Assembly (NCBI RefSeq): GCF_003313395.1
Contig: NZ_QNFZ01000049.1
Coordinates: forward strand, 1 to 41,485
Direction of reading: 5' to 3'
Source: Nonomuraea lactucae
GTDB taxonomy: Bacteria; Actinomycetota; Actinomycetes; Streptosporangiales; Streptosporangiaceae
DNA length: 41,485 bases
The notes under the pieces were generated by a model. That model saw only the letters and a list, made by a program, of their open reading frames with translations, was not told the origin of the DNA and made no database searches. The position numbers were made by a program, and so were the translations under genes. Shown here one piece after another: positions 34,543 through 41,485 of this stretch; positions within the stretch are counted from its first letter, which is position 1, and each line of letters opens with the position of its first letter.

Positions 34543-34565
34543 AAATATATGGCGCGAGGAGGGTC

Positions 34566-35054
34566 GTGTCCAGAGGTATTTCGGAGCACCGAAAGAATTT
34601 GCTGGAGGCGCTGGGCGAGGCCGGCCGGGACAACAGCAACGCCGCCGTCATGTACCACACGGCCATGGGCGAGCGGATCGGCCTCGGCATGACCGAGGAG
34701 AAGGCGCTCGACCTGCTCCAGCGGCTCGGCCCGCTGACGGCGGGGGAGATCTCGCAGCACACGGGGCTGGCGCCGGCCTCGGTGAGCGGGCTGATCGACC
34801 GGCTGGAGCGCAAGTGGCTGGTGCGCCGCGTGCGCGATCCGAAGGACCGGCGACGGGTCATCGTGGAGATCAACTTCGAGCGGCTGGCGGGCTTCGCCGA
34901 GCTGTTCGAGCCGCTGGTGCAGGGGCTGGCCGAGCTGTACGAGGGCTACACCGACGAGCAGCTGGAGCTGGTCCTCGACTTCCTCACCCGGGCCACCGCC
35001 ATCCAGCGCGCCGCCACCGCCATGCTCACGGCCGACGGATCGGACGATGTTTAA
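34566..35054 (+). CDS. MarR family transcriptional regulator
   Basis: 162 residues from GTG 34566, with AGGAGG shortly upstream. Winged-helix core: LLQRLGPLTAGEISQHTGLA, SVSGLIDRLERKWLVRRVRD with PKDRRRVIVEI, the MarR DxRxxxV-type wing. The flanking helices form the dimer domain. It is divergent from the FAD monooxygenase with an inverted repeat at 34525-34542, so it most likely represses that gene and itself and is relieved by a small aromatic ligand. Confidence 0.9.
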   Translation: MSRGISEHRKNLLEALGEAGRDNSNAAVMYHTAMGERIGLGMTEEKALDLLQRLGPLTAGEISQHTGLAPASVSGLIDRLERKWLVRRVRDPKDRRRVIVEINFERLAGFAELFEPLVQGLAELYEGYTDEQLELVLDFLTRATAIQRAATAMLTADGSDDV

Positions 35055-35136
35055 CGTGCGGCGCTCGACGGGGCGGGCGGCGGTGGACGTCTCGCTGGAG
35101 CTGGTCGCCCACGGCCTGCGCGGGTTTCGCGTGCGA

Positions 35137-35658
35137 TCAGCCGGCGGGCTTCTGGCGTCGGTTGAACCGGCCCACCTTGGCCCGGTTGCCGCACCCCTCC
35201 ATGGAGCACCAGCGGCGGGTGCCGTTCTTGCTGGCGTCGAGGAACCAGAGCACGCAGTCGGGGTGCGCGCACTTGCGCACCCGGTCGGGCCGCTCGCCTA
35301 TCAGGCGTGCGAACGCGGCCGTCGCCGCCCAGGCCGCGTGCCACGCCGGGTCCTCCACGACCACCACGTCGTACGGCTCGGCGCCGCGCATCATCGGCCG
35401 GGTGGCGCCACGGCCGAGCACGACGTTGAGCCGGCGGAAATCCCCCTCTTCGAGTGCGGCGCGCAGAGCGTCGCGGGCCTGCCGGAGCCGGTCGCGCACC
35501 CCTTCGAGGTCGTCATCGCCGGGCAGGCCGTGCTCGGCGAGCCAGGCGCGCACGGCTTCGAGGTCGTCCAACTGGTCGACCGGCTCACCGTGCTCCCTCC
35601 ACACGGTGTTGACCAGGTCCAACGCCACGGGCTCACCACGGAGCGGTCGGACTCGCAC
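35137..35658 (-). CDS. CGNR zinc-finger / ABATE-type putative transcriptional regulator
   Basis: 173 residues. The N-terminal domain (PVALDLVNTVWREHGEPVDQ onward) is of the stress-associated ABATE type. The C-terminal CGNR finger has C130, C135, C151 and C156 with KCAHPDCVLWFLDASKNGT and RRWCSMEGCGNRAKVGRF. CGNR proteins are thought to bind DNA. The GTG start at 35658 has AGGGG 6 bases upstream. It is divergent from an alpha/beta hydrolase across a nested palindrome (35661-35738) and probably controls both genes. Confidence 0.9.
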   Translation of the reverse strand: MRVRPLRGEPVALDLVNTVWREHGEPVDQLDDLEAVRAWLAEHGLPGDDDLEGVRDRLRQARDALRAALEEGDFRRLNVVLGRGATRPMMRGAEPYDVVVVEDPAWHAAWAATAAFARLIGERPDRVRKCAHPDCVLWFLDASKNGTRRWCSMEGCGNRAKVGRFNRRQKPAG

Positions 35659-35660
35659 GC

Positions 35661-35738
35661 TTAACCCCTAAAAGCAGTTTGACTGGTTAGTGTTCGCCAT
35701 GTTACCACTTAACCATCAAACCTGATTTAGGGGGTTAA
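35661..35738. promoter_or_regulatory. Nested 78-bp imperfect palindrome between CGNR regulator and hydrolase
   Basis: Outer arms TTAACCCCTAAA (35661-35672) and TTTAGGGGGTTAA (35726-35738), inner arms GTTTGACTGGTTAGTG (35677-35692) and CACTTAACCATCAAAC (35706-35721), centre near 35699. The outer arms contain the ribosome sites of both divergent genes. Likely operator/promoter with two-fold symmetry. Confidence 0.75.
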
Positions 35739-35742
35739 GGTC

Positions 35743-36603
35743 ATGACCATTCACTACCGGACCGCGGTGATCGACGGGCTGGACATCTTCTACCGCGAGG
35801 CGGGCGACACGTCGGCGCCTGCGCTCGTCCTCCTCCACGGGTTCCCGACCTCGTCGATCGCGTACCAGGAGCTGATCGCCGACCTGGCCGACGAGTTCCA
35901 CCTGATCGCACCCGACTACCCGGGGTTCGGGCACAGCTCAGCGCCGGGCGCCGACGAGTGGGACTACACGTTCGACCGTCTGGCCGACGTGGTCGACCGG
36001 CTGCTCGACTCGCTCGGGGTCCGCCGGTACGCCGTCTACGTGCACGACTACGGTTCGCCGGTCGGACTCCGGCTCGCCGTCCGCCATCCGGATCGGATCA
36101 CCGGCATCATCACGCAGAACGGCAACGCCTACGAGGACGGGCTGACCCCGTTCTGGGAGGTGCTCCGCAAGGCGTGGGCCGACCCTTCGGCCCAGAACGT
36201 CGAGCCGCTGCGCACCCTCTACACCCGGGAGGCCACCCACTGGCAGTACACCCACGGCGTGGGCGACGTCTCCCTGGTCAACCCCGACAAGGAGGCGCTC
36301 GACCAGGCCCTGCTCGACCGGCCGGGCAACCACGACATCCAGCTCGCGCTGTTCCTCGACTACCGCACGAACGTCGAGAGATACCCGCTGTGGCAGGACT
36401 ATCTGCGTACCCACCAGCCTCCCGTGCTCGCCGTCTGGGGGCGGCACGACGAGATCTTCGGGCCGGAAGGGGCGTCGGCGTTCGCCCGTGACGTGAAGAA
36501 CGCCGAGGTCCACCTGCTGGACACCGGCCACTTCGCCCTGGAGACGCACCTCCCGGAGATCGCCTCGCTCGTCCGGCGCTTCCTGCGCGGCCTCGCCGTC
36601 TGA
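35743..36603 (+). CDS. Alpha/beta hydrolase (haloalkane dehalogenase / epoxide hydrolase-like)
   Basis: 286 residues. HGFPTSSIAYQELI holds the oxyanion-hole HGFP. The nucleophile elbow is VHDYGSPVG with Asp102, as in dehalogenases and epoxide hydrolases, rather than Ser. The catalytic His is H263 in LLDTGHFALETH and GRHDEIF offers the acid. It therefore probably cleaves C-halogen or epoxide bonds by an Asp-ester intermediate. AGGGGG precedes ATG by ~7 bases, inside the shared palindrome. It is divergent from the CGNR regulator. Confidence 0.88.
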   Translation: MTIHYRTAVIDGLDIFYREAGDTSAPALVLLHGFPTSSIAYQELIADLADEFHLIAPDYPGFGHSSAPGADEWDYTFDRLADVVDRLLDSLGVRRYAVYVHDYGSPVGLRLAVRHPDRITGIITQNGNAYEDGLTPFWEVLRKAWADPSAQNVEPLRTLYTREATHWQYTHGVGDVSLVNPDKEALDQALLDRPGNHDIQLALFLDYRTNVERYPLWQDYLRTHQPPVLAVWGRHDEIFGPEGASAFARDVKNAEVHLLDTGHFALETHLPEIASLVRRFLRGLAV

Positions 36604-36628
36604 GCCCCGCGCTCCCGGAGTTCGCGGG

Positions 36629-37507
36629 TCAGTAGTGCCAGGGGAACGGCGACCAGTCGGGAGCCCGCTTCTCCAGGAACGAGTCGCGGCCCTCGGCGGC
36701 CTCGTCCGTCATGTACGCCAGCCGCGTGGCCTCCCCGGCGAAGACCTGCTGGCCCACGAGCCCGTCGTCGATCATGTTGAAGGCGAACTTCAGCATCCGC
36801 TGAGCCGTGGGCGACTTGCCGTTGATCTTGCGTGCCCACTCCAGGGCCGTGGACTCCAGCTCGGCGTGCGGCACCACCGCGTTGACCATGCCCATGCGGT
36901 GGGCGTCGGCGGCCGAGTAGGTGTCGCCGAGGAAGAAGATCTCACGGGCGAACTTCTGCCCTACCTGGCGCGCCAGGTAGGCGGAGCCGAAGCCGCCGTC
37001 GAAGCTCGCCACGTCGGCGTCCGTCTGCTTGAAGCGGGCGTGCTCCTCGCTGGCCAGCGTGAGGTCGGCCACCACGTGCAGGCTGTGCCCGCCCCCGGCC
37101 GCCCAGCCGGGCACCACGCAGATGACGACCTTGGGCATGAACCGGATCAGCCGCTGCACCTCCAGGATGTGGAGGCGGCCGGTCGAGGGGGAGCCGTCGG
37201 CGTACTGGTAGCCGTCCTTGCCCCTGATCCGCTGGTCGCCACCGGAGCAGAACGCCCAGCCGCCGTCCTTGGGCGAAGGGCCGTTGCCGGTCAGCAGCAC
37301 GCAGCCGACGTCGGTGGTCTGGCGAGCATGGTCGAGCGCCCGGTAGAGCTCGTCGACCGTCTGCGGCCGGAAGGCGTTGCGCACGTCCGGGCGGTCGAAG
37401 GCGATGCGGACCGTGCCCTGGTCGACCGCCCGGTGGTAGGTGATGTCGGTGAAGTCGAATCCCTCGACCGCCTGCCATGCCTTGGGATCGAACAGCTCGG
37501 AGACCAT
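36629..37507 (-). CDS. menB: 1,4-dihydroxy-2-naphthoyl-CoA synthase
   Basis: 292 residues of the crotonase fold. MenB features: FDRPDVRNAFRPQTVDELYR, AFCSGGDQRIRGKDGY, VVPGWAAGGGHSLHVVADLT, ASFDGGFGSAYLARQVGQKF and the C-terminal SPFPWHY. It closes the second ring in menaquinone synthesis by converting o-succinylbenzoyl-CoA to DHNA-CoA. Other men genes are not in the window. It lies 35 bases downstream of an ArsR-type gene on the same strand and might share its promoter. Confidence 0.94.
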   Translation of the reverse strand: MVSELFDPKAWQAVEGFDFTDITYHRAVDQGTVRIAFDRPDVRNAFRPQTVDELYRALDHARQTTDVGCVLLTGNGPSPKDGGWAFCSGGDQRIRGKDGYQYADGSPSTGRLHILEVQRLIRFMPKVVICVVPGWAAGGGHSLHVVADLTLASEEHARFKQTDADVASFDGGFGSAYLARQVGQKFAREIFFLGDTYSAADAHRMGMVNAVVPHAELESTALEWARKINGKSPTAQRMLKFAFNMIDDGLVGQQVFAGEATRLAYMTDEAAEGRDSFLEKRAPDWSPFPWHY

Positions 37508-37542
37508 GTGCCAGAGCCTAACGGACCTCCGGGCCCGTGCCG

Positions 37543-37875
37543 CTAGGTGACTTCGGCTCGTAGCTCTGCCAGGAGCTCGCCCTGGTCGACCAGCATGTCG
37601 GTGAGGATGCGCCGGGCGGTGCCGAGCAGTTGGGCGAGCTCTGGAGTGGCCAGCGTGTAGACGACGGTGCTCCCCTCGCGGATGGCGCTCACGATCCCTG
37701 CCCTGCGCAGCACCGCCAGCTGCTGGGAGAGGCTCGACGCCTCGATGTCGATCTGGGCGAGCAGATCCCGGACGGGAAGTGGTCCTTCCTGGAGAAGCTC
37801 CAGCACCCTGATGCGAGCGGGGTGGCCGAGAGTTCGGAAGAAGTCGGCCTTGGCCTGGTGGACCTCCACGTGCAT
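37543..37875 (-). CDS. ArsR family transcriptional regulator
   Basis: 110 residues from ATG 37875 (HVEVHQAKADFFRTLGHPAR). Winged helix: LGHPARIRVLELLQEGPLPV, IEASSLSQQLAVLRRAGIVS and REGSTVVYTLATPEL. There is no Cys anywhere, so this is not a classic ELCVC metal sensor; the signal is unknown. It is divergent from the DUF3073 gene and upstream of menB. Repeated TGCATA sequences at 37871 and about 37900 flank the start region and could be part of an operator. Confidence 0.9.
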   Translation of the reverse strand: MHVEVHQAKADFFRTLGHPARIRVLELLQEGPLPVRDLLAQIDIEASSLSQQLAVLRRAGIVSAIREGSTVVYTLATPELAQLLGTARRILTDMLVDQGELLAELRAEVT

Positions 37876-37962
37876 AGTGACCAGACTAATCGAGTGCAGT
37901 TGCATAATTCTTCAAGTCGTAACGTTGTTGGCTAGGATGACAGCGGGGACTAGGGAGTAGCC

Positions 37963-38133
37963 ATGGGTCGAGGAAGAGCCAAGGCGAAGCAGACCAGGGC
38001 TGCTCGCCAGATGAAGTACGCCAGCCACACCATTGACTATGACCGGCTGCGCGAGGAGCTCGGGGTCGACTCGGAGCCCGACGACATGCACCCGACTACG
38101 GGCTCCGAACAGGAGTCCGAGCCCGCGCGGTGA
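37963..38133 (+). CDS. DUF3073 small basic protein
   Basis: 56 residues: MGRGRAKAKQTRAARQMKYA, then SHTIDYDRLREELG and an acidic tail. This is the actinobacterial DUF3073 family, small proteins with a basic N-terminus and acidic C-terminus; function unknown, possibly nucleic-acid or ribosome related. GGGAG is 6-7 bases before ATG and a TAGGAT -10-like box lies at 37933-37938. The last 38 bases overlap the 3' end of the convergent P450 gene. Confidence 0.85.
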   Translation: MGRGRAKAKQTRAARQMKYASHTIDYDRLREELGVDSEPDDMHPTTGSEQESEPAR

Positions 38134-39376
38134 CGCGTGCCCCCTTCGCGGGTGCGAGCGTCACGCCAGTGAGCCGCCTGGCCTCCGGGGCCTGATCCGC
38201 CACGGAGAGTTCGAGGCGGTGCAGCACCTCGCGGATGATCACGCGCATCTCCAGCAGGGCCAGCTGCGCTCCGACGCAGAAGCGCCTGCCGCCGCCGAAC
38301 GGCATCCATGACCTGTTGTGCCCGCCTTCGAGGAACCGTTCCGGCCTGAACTCCTCCGGTGAGGGGAACACCTCGGGGTCGTGGTGCACCAGCGGGATGC
38401 TCGGTCCGGCGTACCATCCGGCGGGCACCTCGTACGCGCCCAGCCGCAGCGGGGCGTCGAGCAGCCTCGGCGCCTCGTACACCACCGGCCGGACGCGCAG
38501 GACCTCTTTGATCACCGCGTCGAGGTAGGCGTCGTCGTCCGGCAGGCGTTCGAGCACGTCCGGCATCCGGAGCAGCCGCTCGAACGCCCAGGCGAGACCG
38601 GTGGCCGTCGTCTCGTGGCCGGCCAGGAGCAGCGTGATGAGCTCGTCGCGGATCTCCTGGTCGTCGAGCTCGGTCTCCAGCAGCCTCGCGAGCACGTCGG
38701 TGCCGCCGGGAGCGGCGCGGCGGCGGGTGATCTCGCCGTAAAGGATCCCGTCCACGGCCGCGCGCACCCCCAGGAACCTCCCGTACGGCAGGAAGGGCAC
38801 GCGCCCCATGACCCGGCGCACCCCGGGCGGCGTCATCGCGACCGTCACGGAGCTCCCGAGCTCCATCAGGCGGGGGAGCAGTACGCGCAGGCGGCCGAGG
38901 CGTTCCGCGTCGCGGATGCCGAAGACCAGCCGGAGGATCACCTCCAGCGTGATCTCCTGCATGCGGGGGCGCAGCGTGAAGGGCCGGTCGAGCGGCCAGG
39001 TGGAGATCCGCTCGACGGCGATCTCCGTGATCTCGTCGTGGTAGCCGGCCACCTGCCGGGCGCGCAGCGGCGGGTTGAGCAGTTTGCGGTGCTGCCACCA
39101 CGGGTCGCCGTCCAGCATGAGCACCGAGTGCACGCCGACCACGGGTTCGAGGAAGTCGCCCCGGGCCTGGCCGGCCCGGCCGCCGCCCTGGTCGGTCTTG
39201 TAGACCTGCTCGGCCAGCTCGCCGGTGGCCACGTACACCTCGGGCGGGAAGCCGAAGAAGCGCACGGTGAAGATCGGGCCGTACCTGCGGTGGCACTTCT
39301 CGAGAAGGCGCACGGGGTCGGCCAGGAACGATGCCGTCTGCACAGGTGACGGCGCCCGAGGTCCGGGAGGGAGCAT
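38096..39376 (-). CDS. Cytochrome P450 monooxygenase
   Basis: 426 residues, a soluble bacterial P450. The I-helix is LLAGHETTATGLAW (252-257), the K-helix ExxR is E291-V-L-R294, the PERF-type segment is FRPERF, and the heme loop FGGGRRFCVG gives the thiolate Cys367. It needs ferredoxin partners, not visible here. The substrate is unknown; the pattern is closer to the fatty-acid or terpene-type CYP families than to polyketide CYPs by impression only. ATG 39376 has GGAGG 7 bases upstream. It is divergent from a TetR gene across a dyad site. The 3' end overlaps DUF3073 by 38 bases. Confidence 0.93.
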   Translation of the reverse strand: MLPPGPRAPSPVQTASFLADPVRLLEKCHRRYGPIFTVRFFGFPPEVYVATGELAEQVYKTDQGGGRAGQARGDFLEPVVGVHSVLMLDGDPWWQHRKLLNPPLRARQVAGYHDEITEIAVERISTWPLDRPFTLRPRMQEITLEVILRLVFGIRDAERLGRLRVLLPRLMELGSSVTVAMTPPGVRRVMGRVPFLPYGRFLGVRAAVDGILYGEITRRRAAPGGTDVLARLLETELDDQEIRDELITLLLAGHETTATGLAWAFERLLRMPDVLERLPDDDAYLDAVIKEVLRVRPVVYEAPRLLDAPLRLGAYEVPAGWYAGPSIPLVHHDPEVFPSPEEFRPERFLEGGHNRSWMPFGGGRRFCVGAQLALLEMRVIIREVLHRLELSVADQAPEARRLTGVTLAPAKGARVTARARTPVRSP

Positions 39377-39394
39377 GTTCGTGCCTCCAAGTGA

Positions 39395-39413
39395 TGTATA
39401 CGTACGTCATACA
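39395..39413. promoter_or_regulatory. Dyad site between P450 and TetR gene, candidate operator
   Basis: TGTAT, 9 bases, ATACA (39395-39413), with the palindrome ACGTACGT inside. It lies 19 bases before the P450 start in an AT-rich island (to 39430), ideally placed for TetR repression. Confidence 0.6.
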
Positions 39414-39441
39414 CGCTCGTATATATCTGTAGCATGGTCAT

Positions 39442-40044
39442 GTGCCACGGACAACAGAAGCCGGCGGATACCGGGAGCGGCTCCTCGCCGGAGCGGTGAG
39501 CTGCCTGCAGGAGAAGGGCTACGCCCGCACGACCGCGCGTGACCTGGTCGCGGCCTCGGGCACCAACCTGGCCTCCATCGGCTACCACTTCGGCGGCAAG
39601 GACGCCCTGCTGAACGAGGCCATCGCCGGGTGCTTCGACGCGTGGACCCGGCGGGTCGAGGAGGCGATCTTCGGCACGGCCGGGCCGGGCACGCCGAGGG
39701 AGATGCTGGAGCGGGCCATGGTGGCGCTGGTCGACGTGTTCGAGGAACTGCGCCCCCAGCTCGTCGTCTGCGTCGAGGGCTATCCGGCGGCGCTGCGCGA
39801 GAACGTGCTGCGAGAGAAGCTGGCCGGCGCCTACGCCAGGGCGCGCCAGGCCGGCGTCGACATGATCGGCCGGGCCGGTGCCGAACTGGGGTTCGAGCTG
39901 CCGGTCCAGCCGGAGGTGCTGGTCTCCGTGCTGATCGCCGTCTCCGACGGCCTCATGATCCAATGGCTGCTCGATCCGGCGAGCACACCCGACGCCCGGC
40001 AGGTCGTGGACGCGCTCGCCGCGCTGTCACTGTTCACGGCCTAG
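39442..40044 (+). CDS. TetR family transcriptional regulator
   Basis: 200 residues. HTH: GAVSCLQEKGYARTTARDLV then AASGTNLASIGYHFGGKDAL. The C-terminal half (REMLERAMVALVDVFEELRP onward) is an unassigned ligand domain. GTG 39442 gives the normal start; no strong ribosome site is visible, so the transcript may be nearly leaderless. It is divergent from the P450 gene and likely represses it via the dyad at 39395-39413. Confidence 0.9.
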   Translation: MPRTTEAGGYRERLLAGAVSCLQEKGYARTTARDLVAASGTNLASIGYHFGGKDALLNEAIAGCFDAWTRRVEEAIFGTAGPGTPREMLERAMVALVDVFEELRPQLVVCVEGYPAALRENVLREKLAGAYARARQAGVDMIGRAGAELGFELPVQPEVLVSVLIAVSDGLMIQWLLDPASTPDARQVVDALAALSLFTA

Positions 40045-40053
40045 CTCCGGCCG

Positions 40054-40074
40054 GACCCCGCACGCGGCGGGGTC
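40054..40074. terminator. Hairpin between convergent TetR and LCP genes
   Basis: GACCCCGC (40054-40061), loop of 5, GCGGGGTC (40067-40074): a perfect 8-bp stem. It starts 9 bases after the TetR stop and overlaps the LCP stop, so it can act in both directions. No T-tract. Confidence 0.6.
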
Positions 40075-41485
40075 AGGTGGCGGCGCAGGTGTCGTGGGTG
40101 GCGGCGAAGCCGTCGATCGCCTCGGTGATCGCCTCAGGGTCGTCGGCGCGTGTCGCCTTCAGCCCGCTCCAGTCGTCACCGATGACCAGCACCAGCCGGC
40201 TGGTACGGGCCTGCGGGACCGACCTGGGCGTCGCGGTGATCACGTCCTTGGCGAGGGTGGGCACGCGGGTCTCGCCGTTGGGGGAGTAGAGGATCGCGGT
40301 CTTCCCGTACGGCTTGACAGTCGTGTCGCCGACCTTGGTGACGTGGTAGCCGCGCTGTTCGAGCAGGGCCGCGACCTGAGTACCGAGGCCCACGCGGTAG
40401 GTGCCGTTGCGGACCTCGACGTGCACCTCCGAGCGGGACACCTTGGCCTGGCCGCCCTCGACGCCGCCGGGATCGCGGTCCTCGGCGACGAGCCGGAAGA
40501 GCCTGCCGGCCTGCGGCTCGACCCACTCGACCCGGCCGGGGTGGGTGACGGAGTAGTGCCACGGCGTGGTGATGAAGCGGATCCGCCCGGCGTTGAGGCC
40601 CTGCAGGCCGGCGGCCAGGTCCTTCATGACGCCGGGCGTGAGGCCGGGGTCGGTGGTGACGGCCCTGGTGCCCGCGTCGAGGAACCCGAGCAGCCTGGCC
40701 GGGTCGGTGAGGGTCTCGCCGCTCATCACCTTCTTGACCATCGAGGCGATGAACATCTGCTGCCGCTGGATGCGGCCGATGTCGGAGCCGTCGCCGAGGC
40801 TGTAGCGGGCGCGGACGTAGCCGAGGGCCCGCTCGCCGTCCAGCGTCTGCCGCCCGGCGGGCAGGTGGAGCAGCGCCTTCGTGTCGTTCACCGGCTCGGG
40901 CAGGCACACCTCGACGCCGCCGATGGCGTCGACCATGCTCTTGAAGCCGGTGAAGTCCACCTTGACGAAGTGGTCGATGTGGATGCCCGTGAGTGCCTCG
41001 ATGGTCTTCCAGGTGCAGGCGATGCCGCCGGAGTTGAACGACTCGTTGATCATGCCGAGGTGCTGGCGCTGGCCGGGCAGGCCGTCCCTGGCGTGGCAGG
41101 CGGGCAGCTCCACCAGGGAGTCGCGGGGGAAGCTGACCACCATCGCGTGCTCGCGGTTGGACGAGAGGTGCGCGAGCATGATCGTGTCGGTGCGCTCGCC
41201 GTCCGCGCGGCCGTACCTGGCGTTCCTGCCGTCGCGCTGGTCGGAGCCGATGACGAGCACGTTGAGCGCGGTGCCGGCCACCTTGGGCGGGCGGGCCGCG
41301 CCGAGGTCGTCCCCGGAGACGTCGATGTGCCTGACGTTGCCGGTGAGCCGGAGGTAGACGGCCACCGCCGCGCCCGTGACCAGGACGGTGATCGCCGTGC
41401 CGGCGGCGACCAGCCACCGCAGCCACCGGCCGCCCGTCCGGGAGCGCGCGTGCCTGGCCCGCGCGTGCCGGGGGCGCGCGTGCCT
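40073..41485 (-). CDS. LCP family cell-wall ligase with LytR C-terminal domain (5' end outside window)
   Basis: 470 codons are in frame up to the window edge, so the true start lies beyond it. The visible N-terminus is very basic ([16 protein letters not shown]) and is followed by one transmembrane helix (WLRWLVAAGTAITVLVTG), then the LCP domain: LNVLVIGSDQRDGRNARYGR, ADGERTDTIMLAHL, VVSFPRDSLVELP, VDFTGFKSMVDAIGGVEVCL and ALGYVRARYSLGDGSDIGRI, then a LytR_C domain (VEVRNGTYRVGLGTQVAALL). It anchors wall glycopolymers to peptidoglycan outside the membrane. Unlike the LCP at 27890 it has a single anchor. It ends at the hairpin 40054-40074. Confidence 0.92.
   Translation of the reverse strand, partial: RHARPRHARARHARSRTGGRWLRWLVAAGTAITVLVTGAAVAVYLRLTGNVRHIDVSGDDLGAARPPKVAGTALNVLVIGSDQRDGRNARYGRADGERTDTIMLAHLSSNREHAMVVSFPRDSLVELPACHARDGLPGQRQHLGMINESFNSGGIACTWKTIEALTGIHIDHFVKVDFTGFKSMVDAIGGVEVCLPEPVNDTKALLHLPAGRQTLDGERALGYVRARYSLGDGSDIGRIQRQQMFIASMVKKVMSGETLTDPARLLGFLDAGTRAVTTDPGLTPGVMKDLAAGLQGLNAGRIRFITTPWHYSVTHPGRVEWVEPQAGRLFRLVAEDRDPGGVEGGQAKVSRSEVHVEVRNGTYRVGLGTQVAALLEQRGYHVTKVGDTTVKPYGKTAILYSPNGETRVPTLAKDVITATPRSVPQARTSRLVLVIGDDWSGLKATRADDPEAITEAIDGFAATHDTCAAT

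Noticed and set aside
33572-35671. Open reading of about 700 codons on the plus strand
   Set aside because: It overlaps the monooxygenase, MarR and CGNR genes in other frames; composition is artefactual.

Overview
The window is chromosomal DNA of a high-GC actinomycete. The evidence is strong G/C bias at third codon positions, frequent GTG starts, the conserved dnaX / ybaB / recR / DUF5063 / aspartokinase / aspartate-semialdehyde dehydrogenase neighbourhood, an actinobacterial DUF3073 protein, a SARP-NB-ARC-TPR regulator, SURF1, LCP ligases and F420/LLM oxidoreductases. A Streptosporangiaceae/Nonomuraea-like host is my best guess (inference). I see no tRNA or rRNA gene, CRISPR array, insertion sequence or prophage.

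Layout. 1-6.2 kb is the housekeeping block: the 3' end of dnaX, a GAF-domain regulator on the opposite strand that interrupts it, then ybaB-recR-DUF5063 and the ask-asd operon, whose ask gene carries an internal start for a separate beta subunit. 6.5-14.2 kb holds a secreted M15-like peptidase, a TetR/LLM pair, an amidase, a DUF1232 protein, an amidohydrolase, SURF1 and a VC0807-type membrane protein. 14.2-18 kb holds an HxlR regulator, a GNAT-TetR pair, a small zinc-ribbon protein and a DUF7059-type methyltransferase. 18-26.3 kb holds a large AfsR-like regulator, a RimJ/L-type acetyltransferase with a clear terminator, a divergent aminotransferase/LysR pair, rnhB and an LLM oxidoreductase. 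26.4-30.1 kb holds an LCP / CooC-like ATPase / SCO5389-type run on the minus strand and a membrane-anchored methyltransferase. 30.1-33.3 kb holds a LysR gene, a four-helix membrane protein and a short thymidylate-synthase-like enzyme, divergent from a dapA paralogue. 33.4-41.5 kb is a series of regulator/enzyme pairs (MarR/FAD monooxygenase, CGNR/alpha-beta hydrolase, ArsR-menB, TetR/P450), DUF3073 and a second LCP protein that runs off the right end.

How genes work together. Ask and Asd make aspartate semialdehyde, which a DapA-type enzyme (a paralogue lies at 32.5 kb) can take towards diaminopimelate and lysine. The two LCP proteins and the M15-like peptidase act on the cell wall. RecR, YbaB, DnaX and RNase HII serve replication and repair. 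The accessory metabolic genes mostly sit as divergent pairs with their own regulators and with visible dyad-symmetric sites between them.

The most unusual items are: (1) a two-gene unit at 30.1-31.4 kb joining a truncated thymidylate-synthase-fold enzyme, with its catalytic Cys kept, to a four-TM membrane protein with abutting stop and start codons; (2) an exact in-frame 72-bp tandem duplication in rnhB that doubles a catalytic-aspartate strand of RNase HII; (3) a nested 78-bp palindrome between the CGNR regulator and the alpha/beta hydrolase whose outer arms contain both ribosome binding sites; (4) several short tandem duplications that span stop codons.
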